Source: Candidatus Dojkabacteria bacterium (GTDB taxonomy: Bacteria > Patescibacteriota > Dojkabacteria > JAFGLO01). Taken from it: DNA of 38,847 nt. A program made the position numbers and the translations under genes. Shown here in pieces: positions 8,240 to 16,076 of this stretch. The notes beneath the pieces are model-generated. The model had not been told where the DNA came from. It worked only from the letters and a program-made list of their open reading frames with translations, and made no database searches. The stretch covers positions 1 to 38,847 of the forward strand of contig JAFGLO010000014.1 in assembly GCA_016927995.1 (NCBI GenBank). The letters run 5' to 3'. Every line of letters starts with the position of its first letter. The stretch's first letter is position 1.

Positions 8240-8455
8240 GAAAAAGGGGGATCGGCACTGCCCCAACCGACCCCGGCCTCGTATATCTTTCTTAAAAAAT
8301 CTACGAGGCAGATTCCGTTTAAGGAAAGTGCCAGTAAACCTACTAGAAACAGGTGATCTGATCCTAAGGCTCAGTAACGAGGGGGAACCCCGACCAAACC
8401 TTGGGAACAGATCACCTTATAAACACCTTTATCAAAGAACCTTATAGTAGATTGT
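8240..8455 (-). ncRNA. Unassigned structured RNA with its own promoter and terminator, upstream of rho
   Basis: About 215 nt with no plausible reading frame. On the minus strand a strong promoter (8461-8490) leads into nested helices. P1 pairs CTACTA (8450-8445) with TAGTAG (8345-8340). P2 is a perfect 10-bp helix AGGTGATCTG (8417-8408) / CAGATCACCT (8360-8351), continued inside by CCAAGG / CCTTAGG with one bulge. A third helix pairs CCTCGTA (8308-8302) with TACGAGG (8283-8277). GGCACT (8332-8327) can pair with AGTGCC (8259-8254), closing a branched 3' domain and overlapping the terminator stem by two bases. I looked for the hallmarks of SRP RNA, tmRNA, RNase P RNA and 6S RNA and did not find them. 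It may be a free small RNA or an attenuated leader of rho. Confidence 0.6.
8241..8274 (-). terminator. Intrinsic terminator of the structured RNA
   Basis: On the minus strand GGGGTCGG (8274-8267) pairs with CCGATCCCC (8255-8247) with one bulged base, followed at once by TTTTT (8245-8241). G+C-rich stem plus U-tract is a standard factor-independent terminator. Confidence 0.75.
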
Positions 8456-8460
8456 GATTA

Positions 8461-8490
8461 AGTATAGCACACGGGGTTCGGAATTGTCAA
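8461..8490 (-). promoter_or_regulatory. Strong promoter of the structured RNA
   Basis: Perfect -35 TTGACA (8490-8485), 18-nt spacer and an extended -10 TGC-TATACT (8469-8461) on the minus strand, with the predicted start near 8455. It is the closest match to the sigma-70 consensus in the window, suggesting a highly expressed RNA. Confidence 0.75.
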
Positions 8491-8689
8491 CAGGGTAAAA
8501 CAGCCAACCGTAAACAAGTACCGAACGGCGCGCAACGCGACCGTCCACATTATACTACACCCCTACCCTCCCGGTGTTATGATTGATGTGCCGCGCGATG
8601 GGTGTTACAATTACACTTAATGCGCCAATAAACCACAACATTGGGGCGTATCGCACTTTGTCCTGTAAAGATGTATACTAATAGCTAAT
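8491..8689. other. Gene-free stretch between the RNA promoter and the next gene
   Basis: No coding frame seen. It is locally richer in G+C than its surroundings (around 8525-8545 and 8590-8600). It holds an imperfect inverted repeat CGCCAAT (8623-8629) / ATTGGGGCG (8640-8648). TATACT at 8674-8679 could be the -10 box for the gene starting at 8690, with 10 nt between them and no clear -35. Confidence 0.35.
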
Positions 8690-9568
8690 ATGGTAATCAC
8701 TTTGAGCACAAATAAAAAATATCCCAATATTCTTGATATAACCTTTGATACCAAACATTTTCCCGTTCAAGGCAGTCAAACTGCAATCCTTATAAGCTTT
8801 TATCCGTATAGCAGAATACTAGATGCTAACTCATTTTCACTCTATCCATACGAAGAGTACGTAAAAGACATTGGAAGCCACAAACAAACTTCATACTTAA
8901 AGGATCCACGTACAGAAAAAAATCTATTCGGACTAACTCTAGGTGGCTTAATCGTGATGATTTTTGCTCTAATTGATACATCTCTTTTAATCTCTGTCGA
9001 GGCATTAGTCTCTGTTCTGGGTGTTTATACGATAGGTAAAGAAATTTGGGATGACCTTGATCAATTCCTTATAAATAAAAGTGAAAACCTGCCAATCCAG
9101 TGGATTGCCAAACCTTATGCATACATTAGAAGATCCTTCGGAATAATGCAGCAATTCTTTAAGTCAGCAAGGAACAAACGATACGGAAAAGACAAATTCT
9201 TAGCTAACAAATTTGATTTTTTTGAACACAGCAATTCCAAAACAGTTGATTTATTATTTAAAACGAGTTCACTAATCGACTTAAAATCACCAATAGGTCT
9301 TTTATCGGTTCACCTTAACAAAGAAGCAATCACTTCGATAACACAAGGCTACATGCTAACGGTAAGGTTGTCTGAAATCAAAAGGTTTGGACCCTTCTCC
9401 ATTATAAAACAGATTCACCAAGCCAAAGACTCGAACGAAATAGGTTGTGTTGATTCAGACGGCAATTGGATAAAAAATAATTCACTGGTCGAGTATTCCA
9501 TAACTTTGGGTAAACTTAAGTTACATCTTGGTAAAAGATTTGTGTTGAACACACGTTTGTTTTCTTAG
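8690..9568 (+). CDS. Hypothetical membrane protein
   Basis: 292 residues, family not recognised. Residues 1-70 are polar and beta-like. Residues about 80-115 are strongly hydrophobic and could form a two-helix membrane hairpin (GLTLGGLIVMIFALIDTSLLI, then VEALVSVLGVYTIG). Residues 116-292 are basic and soluble-looking. Both ends would lie on the same side of the membrane. No cysteine cluster or nucleotide-binding loop is visible. It meets manB end to end (no gap), so it is not part of the polysaccharide operon. The open frame and normal codon use support a real gene. Confidence 0.6.
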   Translation: MVITLSTNKKYPNILDITFDTKHFPVQGSQTAILISFYPYSRILDANSFSLYPYEEYVKDIGSHKQTSYLKDPRTEKNLFGLTLGGLIVMIFALIDTSLLISVEALVSVLGVYTIGKEIWDDLDQFLINKSENLPIQWIAKPYAYIRRSFGIMQQFFKSARNKRYGKDKFLANKFDFFEHSNSKTVDLLFKTSSLIDLKSPIGLLSVHLNKEAITSITQGYMLTVRLSEIKRFGPFSIIKQIHQAKDSNEIGCVDSDGNWIKNNSLVEYSITLGKLKLHLGKRFVLNTRLFS

Positions 9569-10948
9569 CTATCTAAGTTCGGTTCGCACAGGAATATTGT
9601 CCCGCTTACCGTCGATAATGTGCTCTATTTCTTTGAAATTCTCTATAACTAAGGGAACTGACGTTGCTTCAACATTTAACCTGATAAGTGGCTGCGTATT
9701 AGATGCACGCAGGGAAAACCTCCAGTCGCCAAAGGAGACGCCTATTCCATCGGTGGTATCAAGTTTACCTTCAGGGTAAGCCAATTTTACTTGCGCTAAC
9801 ACATCGGCCACATTAGAAACAGTGTAATTAACTTCACCGGAGTTGGGGTAATTTTCGTAGTAATAATCCATCTCTTTTGTAAAATCAAACCCACCTGATA
9901 AGAGTTTTAAAAATATTACCGTTGTTATCATTCCACTATCTGCATAATAAAAATCTCTATAAAAGAAGTGTGAACTCATCTCCATTCCAAAAACTGCATT
10001 TAGCTCTCTCATTTTCTGTTTAAAAAATATATGACCAGGCTTGCACACAGCCGCCTTAGCTTTAACTTTTTTAAGTTCGTTAATAATTGGCCAAACAATT
10101 CTAGGATCATGAACTATTACTGAATCTTCAGGCTCCTTTTTTAAGAGCTCCTTTGCCAAAACTACGCCCGTATACTCACCTGTTGGATTTCGTCCCTTTG
10201 AATCTATAAAAAACACCCTATCAGCATCGGCATCAAACGCAATTCCTAAGTCAAAATTTTCGACTTTTACTCTCTTTTTAAGCTCGGAAACATTTTCCTC
10301 TTTCATTGGATCGGCTACATGATTTGGAAAAGTGCCATCGGGTTCAAAATACATCCTGGTAACGGAAAGCGGTAAGTCGCTAAATATGTAATCAAACAAT
10401 TTTCCCCCAATTCCGTTGCCTGCATCAACTATGACTTTCATCGGTTTAATTTTTACGTCCCCTAAAAACGATAGCACCTTGGATTTATAGGCAGGAAAAA
10501 TATCAAGTTCAGAATAAGTTCCGTTTGTATTTTCAGAATCATTTATCAAATTCGAGCTCATTAAGTTCTTTATTTTAGAAATTTCCACAAAACTAACGTC
10601 CTTACCTACAAGCTTACAGCCGTTCCAACCGGCTGGATTATGTGATGCAGTAACAACTACCCCTCCGTCAAATTTTGGGTTGGATCCTACCGCAAAGTAA
10701 AGAAGTTCAGTGCCTATTTCGCCTATACTTGTAACATTACAGCCCGCCGATATTGCTCCTTTTGCAAAGGCATCGTGAAAACCCTTACTTTCGGGTCTTA
10801 TGTCGTAACCGACCACAATGTTTTTTGCATTCAAATACTCAACAAATGTCTTTCCTAATATCTCAAAAAAAGCTTCATCTAGTTCTTCCGGAACCTTTCC
10901 TCGAATATCATATGCATGAAAAACAGAATCTAAAAGCTGCTGATTCAC
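9569..10948 (-). CDS. manB: Phosphomannomutase / phosphoglucomutase
   Basis: 459 residues, the usual length for the alpha-D-phosphohexomutase family, starting with GTG at 10948. The four family motifs are present: the phosphoserine loop VVTASHNPAGWNG, the metal loop FDADADRVFF, the sugar-specificity loop GMEMSSHFFYRD and the phosphate-binding loop RASNTQPLIRLN. It interconverts mannose-6-P and mannose-1-P (and probably the glucose forms) in the cytosol. It follows manC by 16 nt, so the two give the GDP-mannose branch. Whether it prefers mannose is inferred from this pairing. The E-M-S-x-H loop is shared by dual-specificity PMM/PGM enzymes. Last gene of the minus-strand cluster. Confidence 0.93.
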   Translation of the reverse strand: MNQQLLDSVFHAYDIRGKVPEELDEAFFEILGKTFVEYLNAKNIVVGYDIRPESKGFHDAFAKGAISAGCNVTSIGEIGTELLYFAVGSNPKFDGGVVVTASHNPAGWNGCKLVGKDVSFVEISKIKNLMSSNLINDSENTNGTYSELDIFPAYKSKVLSFLGDVKIKPMKVIVDAGNGIGGKLFDYIFSDLPLSVTRMYFEPDGTFPNHVADPMKEENVSELKKRVKVENFDLGIAFDADADRVFFIDSKGRNPTGEYTGVVLAKELLKKEPEDSVIVHDPRIVWPIINELKKVKAKAAVCKPGHIFFKQKMRELNAVFGMEMSSHFFYRDFYYADSGMITTVIFLKLLSGGFDFTKEMDYYYENYPNSGEVNYTVSNVADVLAQVKLAYPEGKLDTTDGIGVSFGDWRFSLRASNTQPLIRLNVEATSVPLVIENFKEIEHIIDGKRDNIPVRTELR

Positions 10949-10964
10949 GATATTTTAAGTAAGC

Positions 10965-12026
10965 TTATTTAAATTTTGTGGGAATCTTCTCAAGTACTTC
11001 CTTTATATCACCTATATGGTCTTTATTAATAGCCAATAAGACATCCTTTGTATTAACAACTACCGTTCCATTTAAGCCTATACCTACAACTAGCTTATGT
11101 TTATCGTGATTTATAAGCATTGAATCAACACAATTGAAATCAATAACCTCGCCGGTTTTATAGTTTTTGTCGTTTGGTGCATGAAGCTGCTTAAGTGCAT
11201 ACAATGTACCGGGATCACACCAACCCATGTCGGTTTTGATAACTAAGGCATCTTTAGAAGAAACATTATATGGAACTGCATGATCAAAATGCATTTCCGG
11301 AATTGTCGGGTATACGGATGCAATGACACTAGCCTCTTTATCGGTATCTAAGGCTGCTTCAATTTTAGCAAGCTTTTGGTAAATTTCCGGACATTTTTTC
11401 TCATATATGCTAAGCAAATACTCGACGGTTGATATAAAATACCCTGTATTCCATAACCACTTACCGGTTTTATAATTTTTCTCGCATTCTTCTTTGTTAG
11501 GTCTATATATAAATTCCTTAAAAAGATGTTTATCTTTAGATTTAGTTACACCGTCAACATTTATCCATCCTATCTGCTCATTAGCAAAAAGTGGAGTCTC
11601 TCCAATAAAAACAATCTTAGCCTCGGATTTCAAGATTACGTTTTCGGCGATCTGAAGCTTTTCTTGAAGATTTTTAGTATCCCTAACAATACAGTCCCCC
11701 CAAAGAATTGCTACCGGCTCTTTAATCCCTAGCTTACGAAGCCTAATTAAATTTAAACCCACAGCAGCGGCAGCATCACGCCTGGCTGGTTCTGTAAATA
11801 TATGAGCATAGGGAACTTCGGGAATTTGTGTTTGGACAAGTGGTACGTATTTTTCGGCTGTAGCAACAAAAAGACTGTTCCAGCCGTAAACGGGTTGGAT
11901 TGCTTCTACTGTTAATTGAAGTGTTGATTTCCCTTCCCATACTGGAACAAATTGCTTTGGAAGCTTTTCGCGACTAAGTGGCCAAAATCGCTTACCGCCA
12001 CCGCCCGCAAATACAATTATTTTCAT
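10965..12026 (-). CDS. manC: Mannose-1-phosphate guanylyltransferase
   Basis: 353 residues, matching single-domain GMP forms without the isomerase domain. The nucleotidyltransferase signature is MKIIVFAGGGGKRFWPLSRE, followed by KQF, TEPARRDAAAAVG, the metal-site region ILWGDCIVRD and a late DMGWCDPGTLYALK. It makes GDP-mannose from Man-1-P and GTP. A good Shine-Dalgarno, GAAGGT, lies about 9 nt before the ATG, in contrast to the leaderless genes at operon heads. It sits 17 nt downstream of the AbiEi-like gene and upstream of manB. Confidence 0.92.
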   Translation of the reverse strand: MKIIVFAGGGGKRFWPLSREKLPKQFVPVWEGKSTLQLTVEAIQPVYGWNSLFVATAEKYVPLVQTQIPEVPYAHIFTEPARRDAAAAVGLNLIRLRKLGIKEPVAILWGDCIVRDTKNLQEKLQIAENVILKSEAKIVFIGETPLFANEQIGWINVDGVTKSKDKHLFKEFIYRPNKEECEKNYKTGKWLWNTGYFISTVEYLLSIYEKKCPEIYQKLAKIEAALDTDKEASVIASVYPTIPEMHFDHAVPYNVSSKDALVIKTDMGWCDPGTLYALKQLHAPNDKNYKTGEVIDFNCVDSMLINHDKHKLVVGIGLNGTVVVNTKDVLLAINKDHIGDIKEVLEKIPTKFK

Positions 12027-12043
12027 GTTGGAATACCTTCAAA

Positions 12044-12658
12044 TTAATCGTTCCGGTTGATTAGGAGTCTTTTAACACTTTCCTCAAGTTTATTCAACCG
12101 AACTAAAAGCCTTTTTTTACCAAACCCTCCCGCGATGTTATTACATCTGTAAAAATTTAAGGTAAAAAGATCATCAAACTCGACATCTCCATAACGGTAC
12201 AAGGTATCTACCACCGCCCGCTCGGGCGAAGCAATATTATAGAGCGAGTGTGAGCCCGATTTTACCGTAATGATGCCTGTTCTATATGAAAGCAAGTCGG
12301 GTCTAAGTTTTATCCCCTTATAAAGAATATTCTGATAGACAAAATTAAAAGAACGGCTTGATGCAACCGTAATAACCCCACTCCAATCATAAATGAGTTG
12401 ATGTTTATAACAAGCGGTATCGAAGGATATGTAGGAATATGAATCTGGACATATTTTTACTGCAAGCTCGAACTTTCTAATGGGTTTTCCTGTTACTCCG
12501 TAAAGTCCCCGTCTTATTGGGAATAGCTGATTATGCTTAAGCATGCGATAAATTCTTACTTTTAATGTGTTAAGGTCGGAAATGGCTAGCAAATCACTAA
12601 TCTCTTTTATTGTAAAAACTGAATTGGGTGAAAGGAGGAGCCGATATGTTTTTGACAC
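12044..12658 (-). CDS. AbiEi-like antitoxin / transcriptional regulator without a toxin partner
   Basis: 204 residues from GTG at 12658. Residues about 14-57 form a winged helix-turn-helix (FTIKEISDLLAISDLN ... RRGLYGV), as in type IV AbiEi antitoxins. The middle has the family-typical ASPERAVVDTLYRYGD. AbiEi proteins both neutralise the AbiEii nucleotidyltransferase and repress their own promoter through inverted repeats. No AbiEii-like gene follows. Instead manC starts 17 nt downstream. A palindrome (12678-12701) lies 20 bp upstream of the start. I infer a stand-alone regulator, possibly controlling itself and manC-manB. A copy of its first 20 codons and promoter lies at 35.6 kb. Confidence 0.7.
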   Translation of the reverse strand: MSKTYRLLLSPNSVFTIKEISDLLAISDLNTLKVRIYRMLKHNQLFPIRRGLYGVTGKPIRKFELAVKICPDSYSYISFDTACYKHQLIYDWSGVITVASSRSFNFVYQNILYKGIKLRPDLLSYRTGIITVKSGSHSLYNIASPERAVVDTLYRYGDVEFDDLFTLNFYRCNNIAGGFGKKRLLVRLNKLEESVKRLLINRND

Positions 12659-12733
12659 CCCCTGATTCCGTTACAAATTAGTGTACATTTTTGTACACTA
12701 ACTCGTCCCCAAACACAAGGGTTTTCAAAAGAC
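12599..12733 (-). repeat. 135-bp duplicated segment, copy A (intact abiEi 5' end and promoter)
   Basis: Matches 35583-35717 in the same orientation with 9 mismatches by my count (about 93% identity) and no gaps. It covers the first 20 codons of the AbiEi-like gene, its start and the palindromic promoter region. Confidence 0.85.
12678..12701. promoter_or_regulatory. Palindromic operator candidate of the AbiEi-like gene
   Basis: Perfect 10-bp arms TTAGTGTACA / TGTACACTAA around TTTT. On the minus strand a possible promoter, TTGTGT then 17 nt then TACAAA, places its -10 box inside this palindrome. This is the layout of an autorepressed antitoxin promoter. A one-mismatch copy is at 35662-35685. 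It could instead form a hairpin in RNA. Confidence 0.55.
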
Positions 12734-12811
12734 CCCCTCTAGGGACTCAGACGACTTCTCTGTTTTCGTCCGTCGACTTTATAATCTCGTTGACTGACCG
12801 TACAAACTGGA

Positions 12812-13957
12812 CTACCGATCGCATAATTTCGATGTTACATGTTCTAAAATTTCTTTTTTAAACCTCTCTTTACCAAAACGCCCGGCACTTTCCAAAAGGT
12901 CCTGTTGCTTAAAATGTCCTTCCATCGACAATTTTTCAAATTGATTAATTGCAGCAATAAGTGATTCCGGTGTTTGTTCGTTGAAAAATACGCCTGTCTT
13001 ACCATCCACTACCGTATCTTTTACCCCACCCTTGCCAAAAGCAATAACTGGGGTGCCTGCAGCTTGCGCCTCAACCGCTACTATTCCAAAATCTTCATGT
13101 GCACAAAACAAGAATGCCTTTGCCTCTGCGTGAAGCCGTAGTTTATCCTCAGAACTAACATATCCTAAAAACTCTATATTTGGTGCTTTGTCCGCTAAAC
13201 GTTCCAAATTGGCTCTTTCGGGGCCGTCTCCTGCTATTTTTAAATGTTTGTCCGGAAGCTTCTTAAAGGCTTCTATCATAAGGTCAATCCGCTTATACGG
13301 AATATGTCTCGATATCGTAAAATAATAGTCTTTTTTGACTGTTTTGGGGTGATTGGCAAGGTATTTTGAAAACGCATCTACCTCTGCATGTGGAAATATT
13401 ACATCGGCATCTCTGCCATAATACTTGGATATTCTTGCCCTAGCCTCTTTTGAAATTGCAATGTAATGGTCCGGACGCTGTGCTGCTGCATAATCCCAAA
13501 GTCGCAGGTAATGCAAAAATAGACTAGTTAAAGGTTTTTTAATAAAGCCCAAGAGTCCGCCCATGAATGGACTGTTTATATAGTCGAAGTAGCCCGACCA
13601 CGCCTGTCGCATGGGTGTGCATGAGTACGCAATGTGAACCTGGTCGGCACGTGTGATCACTCCATGTGAAACAAAGTATCCCCACGAGATTATTACGTCG
13701 TATTTGCTAAGGTCAAACTGTTCAACTGCTGTTGGATAAAGCATAAAGTAGTTTCGGTAGTGGGTTTTGGCAAACGGCAGCTTTTGAATAAAGCTTGTGG
13801 CTTTAAGCCGCTTGCTGATTATGGAGTTTTGGTAATACTGCGGGTTGTACATCATTGCGTATAGGTCGGCTTGGGGAAGGGTTTCAAGTAGTGCTTCGAG
13901 AACGGTTTCGGCTCCTCCTAGTTCTGCGAGTTTGTCTGTAATTATGGCAAGTTTCAT
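12812..13957 (-). CDS. Glycosyltransferase family 4 (WbaZ-like mannosyltransferase)
   Basis: 381 residues, two Rossmann domains (GT-B). The N-terminus LAIITDKLAELGGAETVLE holds the glycine-rich acceptor loop. The C-terminal nucleotide-sugar domain has DYYFTISRHIPYKRIDL, LKIAGDGPE and the E-x7-E motif in HEDFGIVAVEAQAAGTPVIA. It transfers a sugar, in relatives mannose from GDP-mannose, to a lipid-linked acceptor at the inner membrane face. It ends 153 bp before the AbiEi-like gene, so it may be the last gene of the main operon before the abiEi-manC-manB unit. Mannose specificity is inferred from similarity to WbaZ-type sequences. Confidence 0.85.
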   Translation of the reverse strand: MKLAIITDKLAELGGAETVLEALLETLPQADLYAMMYNPQYYQNSIISKRLKATSFIQKLPFAKTHYRNYFMLYPTAVEQFDLSKYDVIISWGYFVSHGVITRADQVHIAYSCTPMRQAWSGYFDYINSPFMGGLLGFIKKPLTSLFLHYLRLWDYAAAQRPDHYIAISKEARARISKYYGRDADVIFPHAEVDAFSKYLANHPKTVKKDYYFTISRHIPYKRIDLMIEAFKKLPDKHLKIAGDGPERANLERLADKAPNIEFLGYVSSEDKLRLHAEAKAFLFCAHEDFGIVAVEAQAAGTPVIAFGKGGVKDTVVDGKTGVFFNEQTPESLIAAINQFEKLSMEGHFKQQDLLESAGRFGKERFKKEILEHVTSKLCDR

Positions 13958-13972
13958 GGGTTCAAAGATGAC

Positions 13973-14893
13973 TTAACCATTGTTTTGACCACCTATGCTA
14001 AATTGTTCATTAAACATAAATATTCTAATAATGTATAGCAATTCTAAACTTCTCATCCAGTAAGAAAAAGCTATCACTTGTAATGTTAGACCAACTCCTA
14101 GCTTTTCTTTAAAAATTCGTTTGTAAGGCAACAAAACAATTCTCGCAAGATACAAAACCAGTCGGGGTTTTAAAAATCTAAACCTGTCGTCCCAAATGGA
14201 TACAAGCGTCCTCCTTCCACACCTGACTCTTATCATTTTTTGGTCCATAGATTCCCTTAACGGATGCATTACCATAAGTGTTTCATCGAAGTGTTGACTA
14301 TATTTTTTTGACATCCATACTCTGTTACCAAACTCTAAATCACCACTTGAGAAAAGTCTTCTGTCAAATGCCCCTAAATCCTCAATTATGACTCTTTTTA
14401 CAAACAAATTTACTGTAGGACAAAAGTGTCGTCTCGCTAGATATGTTTTATTATCAAATTCCGTAAAGTACTGATACCAATGGACCAATTTAGTTACCTT
14501 TGACTTGTCAAACACAACACTACCACCCATATAATCGTATTTCTTTAGATTTTTTATACCCTTTTCAAGCCAGTCTTTAGAAACCTTCACATTTGCATTG
14601 ACAAACGCGATATATTCTCCGCTTGACACCTGTAGACCTAGGTCCCTCGCACTATACGAGCCCTTATTTGAAAACTGACTTACTGTTTTAACCTTATACT
14701 CTTCGCAAACTTTTTCAGTCTCAGAATCTGCACCATCGTTTGCGACAATCACCTCATATTCTGAGGGCTTTAAAGTCTGGGTTTTAAGGGATTCAAGTGT
14801 ATCCTTTATTCCAGCGGGATCCTTGTAAACCGGAATAATTACGGAAATAAAGTCGCACTTAGCTTTGTTTTTGAATGCTACTTTGTTATACAT
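13973..14893 (-). CDS. Glycosyltransferase family 2 with altered DxD motif
   Basis: 306 residues, GT-A fold. ISVIIPVYKDPAGIKDTLE and VIVANDG are the normal nucleotide-binding start. The metal-binding D-x-D position reads FVNANV (Asn99, Asn101). SSGDLEFGNRVW corresponds to the usual E-D region. The last 60 residues are hydrophobic and basic and may attach it to the membrane. A Shine-Dalgarno-like GAGGTG inside the end of the preceding gene serves it. Sugar and acceptor are unknown. The Asn substitutions could mean a metal-independent or altered transferase, or reduced activity. Confidence 0.8.
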   Translation of the reverse strand: MYNKVAFKNKAKCDFISVIIPVYKDPAGIKDTLESLKTQTLKPSEYEVIVANDGADSETEKVCEEYKVKTVSQFSNKGSYSARDLGLQVSSGEYIAFVNANVKVSKDWLEKGIKNLKKYDYMGGSVVFDKSKVTKLVHWYQYFTEFDNKTYLARRHFCPTVNLFVKRVIIEDLGAFDRRLFSSGDLEFGNRVWMSKKYSQHFDETLMVMHPLRESMDQKMIRVRCGRRTLVSIWDDRFRFLKPRLVLYLARIVLLPYKRIFKEKLGVGLTLQVIAFSYWMRSLELLYIIRIFMFNEQFSIGGQNNG

Positions 14894-14897
14894 CCCG

Positions 14898-16076
14898 TCA
14901 AAGGTCCACCTCTTTAAATAAATCTAAGTATTCCAGAGAATTATATCGTTCAGAGATAACTTTCCCTTCTGTTTTATATGAATTTAGCATTAATCTCACT
15001 TGATTAATTATTTTATGTTGATCAAGATCGGTAACATCCGTAAAATATCTTTCTTGTGAAAAATGCATCATCAGTTCGTTATATTTGTCTGCCCATCCTA
15101 TACATACAACAGGTACACCCCTTTTGAAGGCATGAATAACCGAGTGATAACGCGAAGCTACAAGAAAGTTAAACATGGATATGATTTGTTCTAACTCTAT
15201 GCAGGTTAAATCCTCTCCAATCAAACTTACGTTATCTTTTGTTTCAAACATTCGCTTTATTATGTTACATATACGTAAATCCTCAACAGAGTGTCTTAGA
15301 ATATAAACAGTTTTTCCTTCACTTAAACATGTTTGAATAATGGATCCATACAAATCTAAGAAGGTGCGCTCCTTTAATCGATTATAAATTTTCTGATTTG
15401 GAACAATTCCAACTGAATCTTTAACAATCCTATATCTACGAAAAGGTGGAGGAACCTTAAATATATTTTCAAGAGAATATTCTCCGTTCCCTAAAACTAA
15501 ATCATTCGTTAAAATCACGTTTTGTCCTGTGAAATTGCTGAGTGCTTGCAGTCCGGATCTCTCCCTAACATATATTTTGGTCGGATATCTAAGATACTTC
15601 TTAAGTAAAGGGTTTATTATCAACGAGTAAGGAAAGATATAATCCAGCGGTCCTATTGACTGTGGAAAAATGAAATACGGAATATTATATTTCTGGGCAA
15701 TAATTATAGAGCTTAAGTAACGTAGGGAGTGAGTAAAATTTTTCCAATGACTTGAAAAAAAAACAGAGGATAGTGCATATCCACTTATATCAATGATTGC
15801 TTTTGTAGTTTTTAATATCTCAGTTATCCTTGTACTTTTCTCCCCTTTCAAAATCGGAAAAAGTAAACCTAGTTGAATATTTTTTGACCACGGTATAATC
15901 TCAAACTTGTATTTGAACTTTGAAGAACTTTTAACTTTATAGTCTTGTTCAGAAAAAAGGTATATCCTAGCCTTGGGGGATATAGCTTTTATTTGGTCAA
16001 CAACCGTGAATGCCATTGCCTGAGCGCCTTTATTCAACAAGTTTCCACCAACAATGACAACGTTTGGCGTTAACAT
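14898..16076 (-). CDS. Polysaccharide pyruvyl transferase family protein
   Basis: 392 residues. VVIVGGNLLNKGAQAMAFTV is the N-terminal loop of the family (CsaB/WcaK type). The C-terminal half has VASRYHSVIHAFKRGVPVV and IGWADKYNELM, the conserved R-x-H-S segment. Members add ketal pyruvate from phosphoenolpyruvate to sugars, or act as related transferases. It overlaps the FrhB-like gene by 7 nt. Such FrhB-like and pyruvyltransferase-family genes are repeatedly found side by side in polysaccharide loci, so they probably act in one modification step. Confidence 0.82.
   Translation of the reverse strand: MLTPNVVIVGGNLLNKGAQAMAFTVVDQIKAISPKARIYLFSEQDYKVKSSSKFKYKFEIIPWSKNIQLGLLFPILKGEKSTRITEILKTTKAIIDISGYALSSVFFSSHWKNFTHSLRYLSSIIIAQKYNIPYFIFPQSIGPLDYIFPYSLIINPLLKKYLRYPTKIYVRERSGLQALSNFTGQNVILTNDLVLGNGEYSLENIFKVPPPFRRYRIVKDSVGIVPNQKIYNRLKERTFLDLYGSIIQTCLSEGKTVYILRHSVEDLRICNIIKRMFETKDNVSLIGEDLTCIELEQIISMFNFLVASRYHSVIHAFKRGVPVVCIGWADKYNELMMHFSQERYFTDVTDLDQHKIINQVRLMLNSYKTEGKVISERYNSLEYLDLFKEVDL

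Noticed and set aside
8318-8340. Plus-strand GGAAAGTGCCAGTAAACC resembles a conserved segment of RNase P RNA
   Set aside because: The rest of the RNase P core is absent, and the clear promoter and terminator are both on the opposite strand.
10965-12026. Whether the gene after the AbiEi-like protein is an AbiEii toxin
   Set aside because: It is unmistakably a mannose-1-phosphate guanylyltransferase. The shared nucleotidyltransferase label is superficial, since the folds and motifs differ.
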